From SIG607 sp036307305 (GTDB taxonomy: Bacteria; Bacillota; Clostridia; Oscillospirales; Acutalibacteraceae), in assembly GCA_036307305.1 (NCBI GenBank), contig JAXJXV010000023.1:37877-101876 (forward strand): a DNA stretch of 64,000 nt, in the 5' to 3' direction. The stretch's first letter is position 1; each line of letters opens with the position of its first letter. Shown here piece after piece: positions 60,992 to 64,000 of this stretch. The translations under genes and the position numbers were made by a program. The notes below the pieces were generated by a model. The model was not told the DNA's origin. It did not search any database and saw only the letters and a program-made list of their open reading frames with translations.

Positions 60992-61864
60992 TCAGTTGTA
61001 TTTTATCAAGCTGCTTACAGACTTTTGGTATTCAAGAGGCGAAATGTTGGTGGCTTGTTTAAATTTTCTGCTGAAGTAATGAATACTGGAAAATTGCAGT
61101 ATATCCGATATCTCGGTTATGCTGTATTTTTTTTCGCGTAAAAGCTTTTTGGCTTCGGTAATTCTGCAATTGTTGTAGTATTCCATAGCACCGCATCCCA
61201 AATTATCACGGAATAACTTTTTGAGTGTTGTTTTGCTCACAGAGAATTTTTTACACACATCCTCAAACCTTAATGGTTCGTGGATGTGATTTTGTATATA
61301 TGCACATATTTCCTTTATTCTGCTATCCTCTCGTAGTTTGTGTTCTATAGTTGTGTGATTATAACAACGGCGAACGGCGTTTATAAGTAATAATTCCATA
61401 AGATTTTTAACAGTCTGACAGGCGCCAAAAGGCGAAGCTTTGCTTATTTCCAATTTATTGCTGTATATATCGTTAAGCGGTGTGCTAAAAGCGGAGGAGC
61501 CTTCACTTATGATTTTCGAGAGCAGATTTTTCTCTGTATCTCCAAAGCGTATAACCTTGTCTGCAACGGAATATAATTGTTCACAACTGCTTGAAAAAGA
61601 AAAAACAATAGCGTTGGCAACACTGTCGTTACAGGCAATGCTGTGAAATTCCAGTGGCTTGTGTAAAAAGAAATCCCCCTGCTTCATTACTGTCTTTTCG
61701 TTAGCGTAGGTTACGGTCACTTCTCCCGCGTCTACGTATACTCCCTCCCAAAAATCGTGAAGCTCACCTGGAAAATCAAAGTCAATAGCATATTCAAAGT
61801 AATGTATAGTATAAATCTGGTCGATAGTCAGCTCATTTTCTATTTTCGTTCCTATATAATTCAT
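60992..61864 (-). CDS. AraC-family transcriptional regulator
   Basis: This 290-residue protein has an N-terminal cupin domain (about 20-130; FWEGVYVDAGEVTVTYANEK and the HKPLEFHSI motif) and a C-terminal AraC double helix-turn-helix (about 185-285; RFEDVCKKFSVSKTTLKKLF, ITEISDILQFSSIHYFSRKF). It is divergent from the NahK-like kinase and convergent with the 47-residue peptide, so it may control sugar-salvage genes. GAGGTAAAAAGG precedes the ATG. Confidence 0.87.
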   Translation of the reverse strand: MNYIGTKIENELTIDQIYTIHYFEYAIDFDFPGELHDFWEGVYVDAGEVTVTYANEKTVMKQGDFFLHKPLEFHSIACNDSVANAIVFSFSSSCEQLYSVADKVIRFGDTEKNLLSKIISEGSSAFSTPLNDIYSNKLEISKASPFGACQTVKNLMELLLINAVRRCYNHTTIEHKLREDSRIKEICAYIQNHIHEPLRFEDVCKKFSVSKTTLKKLFRDNLGCGAMEYYNNCRITEAKKLLREKKYSITEISDILQFSSIHYFSRKFKQATNISPLEYQKSVSSLIKYN

Positions 61865-61961
61865 ACCTTTTTACCTCACTGTTTATTTTTTTCAGTCCTA
61901 TTATACCATAATATTATAAAGAATGCGACCAAAAATGCAAATATTTTTTTAAAAAATCTGT

Positions 61962-61967
61962 TATAAT
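61962..61967 (+). promoter_or_regulatory. Probable -10 box of the NahK-like gene
   Basis: A perfect TATAAT lies 50 nt before the ATG, but the sequence 17 bp upstream is AT-rich without a recognisable -35 box. That is compatible with activation by the divergent AraC regulator. Confidence 0.4.
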
Positions 61968-62017
61968 TACAAATATAGTAATAAAATTAAACCAAAAAGA
62001 TAAATGGAGGAGTTTAT

Positions 62018-63109
62018 ATGTCATTTCGCGCAGAAGATATTGCAAAGCTGTTTTCCCTTGACGGCGAACCTATGATAGCCGTTCCTTTCGGCAACGGACA
62101 TATCAACGATACTTTTTTTGTGGAAACCTCACGCGCCCGTAAATATATTTTACAGAGGGTAAACGGAACTATATTCAAGGATATGTACGGTCTTATGAAT
62201 AACGTAATTCTCGTTACCTCCCATATTCGTCAAAAGGTGGCTGAAGCAGGCGGTGACCCGCTGAGAGAGTGTCTTACCGTTGTTGAGTCCAAAGACGGCG
62301 AAGCTTTTGTAAATATCGGTAAGGATTTTTGGCGTTGCTACGTTTATATTGATAACGCTATTACAATGCAGACTGCCGAGACACCTGAGCTTTTCCGCGC
62401 TGCAGGTGAAGCCTTCGGTATTTTCCAGAATCAACTTGCTGATTTTGATGCTTCAAAGCTTGTTGAAACCATTCCTAATTTCCATAATACGCCTAACCGC
62501 TTCAAAAACTTTATGAAGGCTTATGAGAACGATTCTTGCGGTCTGGCTAAAAATGCAAGAGAGGAAATTCTTTTCGTGAGAGAACACGCAGACCTTTGCT
62601 CGTTGCTTACCGATAAGCTTGAAAGCGGCGTTCTTCCTCTCAGAGTTACTCATAACGATACTAAAATCAATAACGTTATGCTTGACAGAACCAACGGTAA
62701 ACCTCTTGCTGTTGTTGATTTGGATACCGTTATGCCGGGTCTTTCTGCTTACGACTTCGGCGACAGTATCAGAAGCGGCGCTACCTATGCTGCCGAGGAT
62801 GAGCCTGATATAGCAAAGGTTAAATTTGAAACCGAGCTGTTTGATAAATATGCTGAGGGCTTTATCGGTCAGTGCGCTTCCGCATTTTCTAAAGAAGAGG
62901 CGCTGTCCCTTTACACAGGTTCTGTGATTATGACCTTTGAATGCGGTATGCGTTTCCTTACCGATTATCTTGAGGGAAGTACATATTTCAAGATTCATTA
63001 TCCCGAGCATAATCTTGTTCGTTGCCGTACTCAGTTTGAGCTTGTAAAGCAAATGCTTGAGAAAAAGGATGAGCTTGAAGCTATTGTTCTTAAGTACTGG
63101 CAGAAATAA
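62018..63109 (+). CDS. nahK: N-acetylhexosamine 1-kinase-like phosphotransferase
   Basis: This 363-residue aminoglycoside-phosphotransferase-fold kinase closely resembles bifidobacterial NahK. It has the N-terminal GNGHINDTFFVET, the YILQRVN strand, the NFHNTPNRF stretch, the catalytic VTHNDTKINNVMLD, the metal-binding VVDLDTVMPG and the C-terminal ECGMRFLTDYLEGS. NahK phosphorylates GlcNAc or GalNAc at C1 in the lacto-N-biose/galacto-N-biose salvage pathway. AAATGGAGGAG precedes the ATG. It is divergent from an AraC regulator; a nucleotidyltransferase that could use its product lies at 21820. Substrate preference is inferred from similarity. Confidence 0.85.
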   Translation: MSFRAEDIAKLFSLDGEPMIAVPFGNGHINDTFFVETSRARKYILQRVNGTIFKDMYGLMNNVILVTSHIRQKVAEAGGDPLRECLTVVESKDGEAFVNIGKDFWRCYVYIDNAITMQTAETPELFRAAGEAFGIFQNQLADFDASKLVETIPNFHNTPNRFKNFMKAYENDSCGLAKNAREEILFVREHADLCSLLTDKLESGVLPLRVTHNDTKINNVMLDRTNGKPLAVVDLDTVMPGLSAYDFGDSIRSGATYAAEDEPDIAKVKFETELFDKYAEGFIGQCASAFSKEEALSLYTGSVIMTFECGMRFLTDYLEGSTYFKIHYPEHNLVRCRTQFELVKQMLEKKDELEAIVLKYWQK

Positions 63110-63126
63110 TATATTATATATAATGT

Positions 63127-63157
63127 AAGGAGTGCGTAATTTACGCGCTCCTTTTTT
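63127..63157 (+). terminator. Terminator after the NahK-like gene
   Basis: AAGGAGTGCGTAA pairs with TTACGCGCTCCTT (one G-T pair) and is followed by a T run. Confidence 0.9.
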
Positions 63158-63250
63158 CTTGTTAATATGGGTGGTTTGAACAATAAAACACTATATATAG
63201 TGGTGGTTTTTGACAAATAAAAAAAGATTGAAAAATTTTAAAAAAATATG

Positions 63251-63279
63251 TTGACAAGAGGGAGGAAATGTAGTATAAC
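63251..63279 (+). promoter_or_regulatory. rRNA operon promoter P1
   Basis: A perfect TTGACA, a 17-bp spacer and TATAAC. Confidence 0.75.
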
Positions 63280-63351
63280 AATAAAGCTGTCTGGAAGAGG
63301 ACGGCGAAAAACACAGCAAAAAAACTTTTTTAAAAAAAGTAAAAAAAGTTC

Positions 63352-63380
63352 TTGACAAAGGGAACTGACTGTGTTAGAAT
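63352..63380 (+). promoter_or_regulatory. rRNA operon promoter P2
   Basis: A perfect TTGACA, a 17-bp spacer and TAGAAT, 101 bp downstream of P1. A leader of about 175 nt follows to the mature 16S end, containing no gene that I can see. Confidence 0.75.
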
Positions 63381-63560
63381 GTATAAGCTGTCCACCGAAA
63401 AGGTGAGCAGAACGGACCTTGAAAATTAAACAACGACAAACAAAAAAGGACCCGACGATTCTTAGAGATAAGTAATCAAGGACAAAGAACAATACGCCAG
63501 TATTGTTATGAATGAGCGACAAGCTTTAAAAGATTATAACACTTCGGTGTTTAATACAAT

Positions 63561-64000
<440 letters not shown>

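Overview
The window comes from a low-to-mid GC, spore-forming anaerobic Firmicute of the class Clostridia, probably an Oscillospiraceae/Ruminococcaceae-type gut bacterium. The evidence is a complete spoIIIAA-AH sporulation operon, a Gls24-family gene directly behind it, the pth-mfd-foldase gene order, clear cohesin and dockerin modules, and a 16S rRNA gene start at the right edge. Most promoters I could read are TTGACA/TATAAT-like with a 17-bp spacer, and most transcription units end in a clear hairpin followed by a T run.

Layout. 1-5.6 kb is a leftward housekeeping operon: polA, an arginine-phosphatase/RimI fusion, tsaD, a lipid kinase, and the start of mreB. 5.6-7.4 kb carries dus and yebC. 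7.4-10.3 kb is an accessory cassette: an ImmA-type protease and its XRE repressor, divergent from a zinc-ribbon protein, a sigma-like protein and a Y-family DNA polymerase. 10.4-16.4 kb holds spoIIIAA-AH, a Gls24 protein and an S1-domain protein. 16.4-28.9 kb is rich in surface proteins. Four contain dockerins (scaffoldin-like, with cohesin-like domains) and two are surface-anchored cohesin-like proteins. Mrp, a ribbon-helix-helix protein, small unknown genes, a polyprenyl-phosphate sugar transferase and a sugar nucleotidyltransferase lie among them.

28.9-49.7 kb is a glycan-degradation region made almost entirely of very large secreted proteins. One 2196-residue protein joins a binding-module array to a GH16 glycosidase. 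It is followed by two tandem copies of a two-gene unit, each a membrane-anchored binding array plus a GH16 lipoprotein. 49.8-52.4 kb has a divergent pair of XRE regulators, structured repeats, a polysaccharide deacetylase and an AraC regulator. 52.5-57.8 kb is pth-mfd-foldase lipoprotein. 57.8-63.1 kb has a frameshifted and an intact solute-binding lipoprotein, a 47-residue peptide, an AraC regulator and an N-acetylhexosamine 1-kinase-like gene. The window ends in an rRNA operon with tandem promoters.

How the parts may work together. The 16-29 kb proteins look like parts of a self-assembling cell-surface scaffold: cohesin+dockerin adaptors that could dock onto anchored cohesins. The 29-50 kb proteins look like a glycan-capture and hydrolysis apparatus, with solute-binding proteins and NahK-like salvage further along. 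The strongest candidate for an undescribed small system is the 7.4-10.3 kb cassette, where a protease/repressor pair appears to control an error-prone polymerase through 16-bp palindromes in its promoter. A dispersed repeat (7-bp-phased GGG tracts plus a covarying hairpin) sits on both sides of that cassette and at the ends of several other transcription units.
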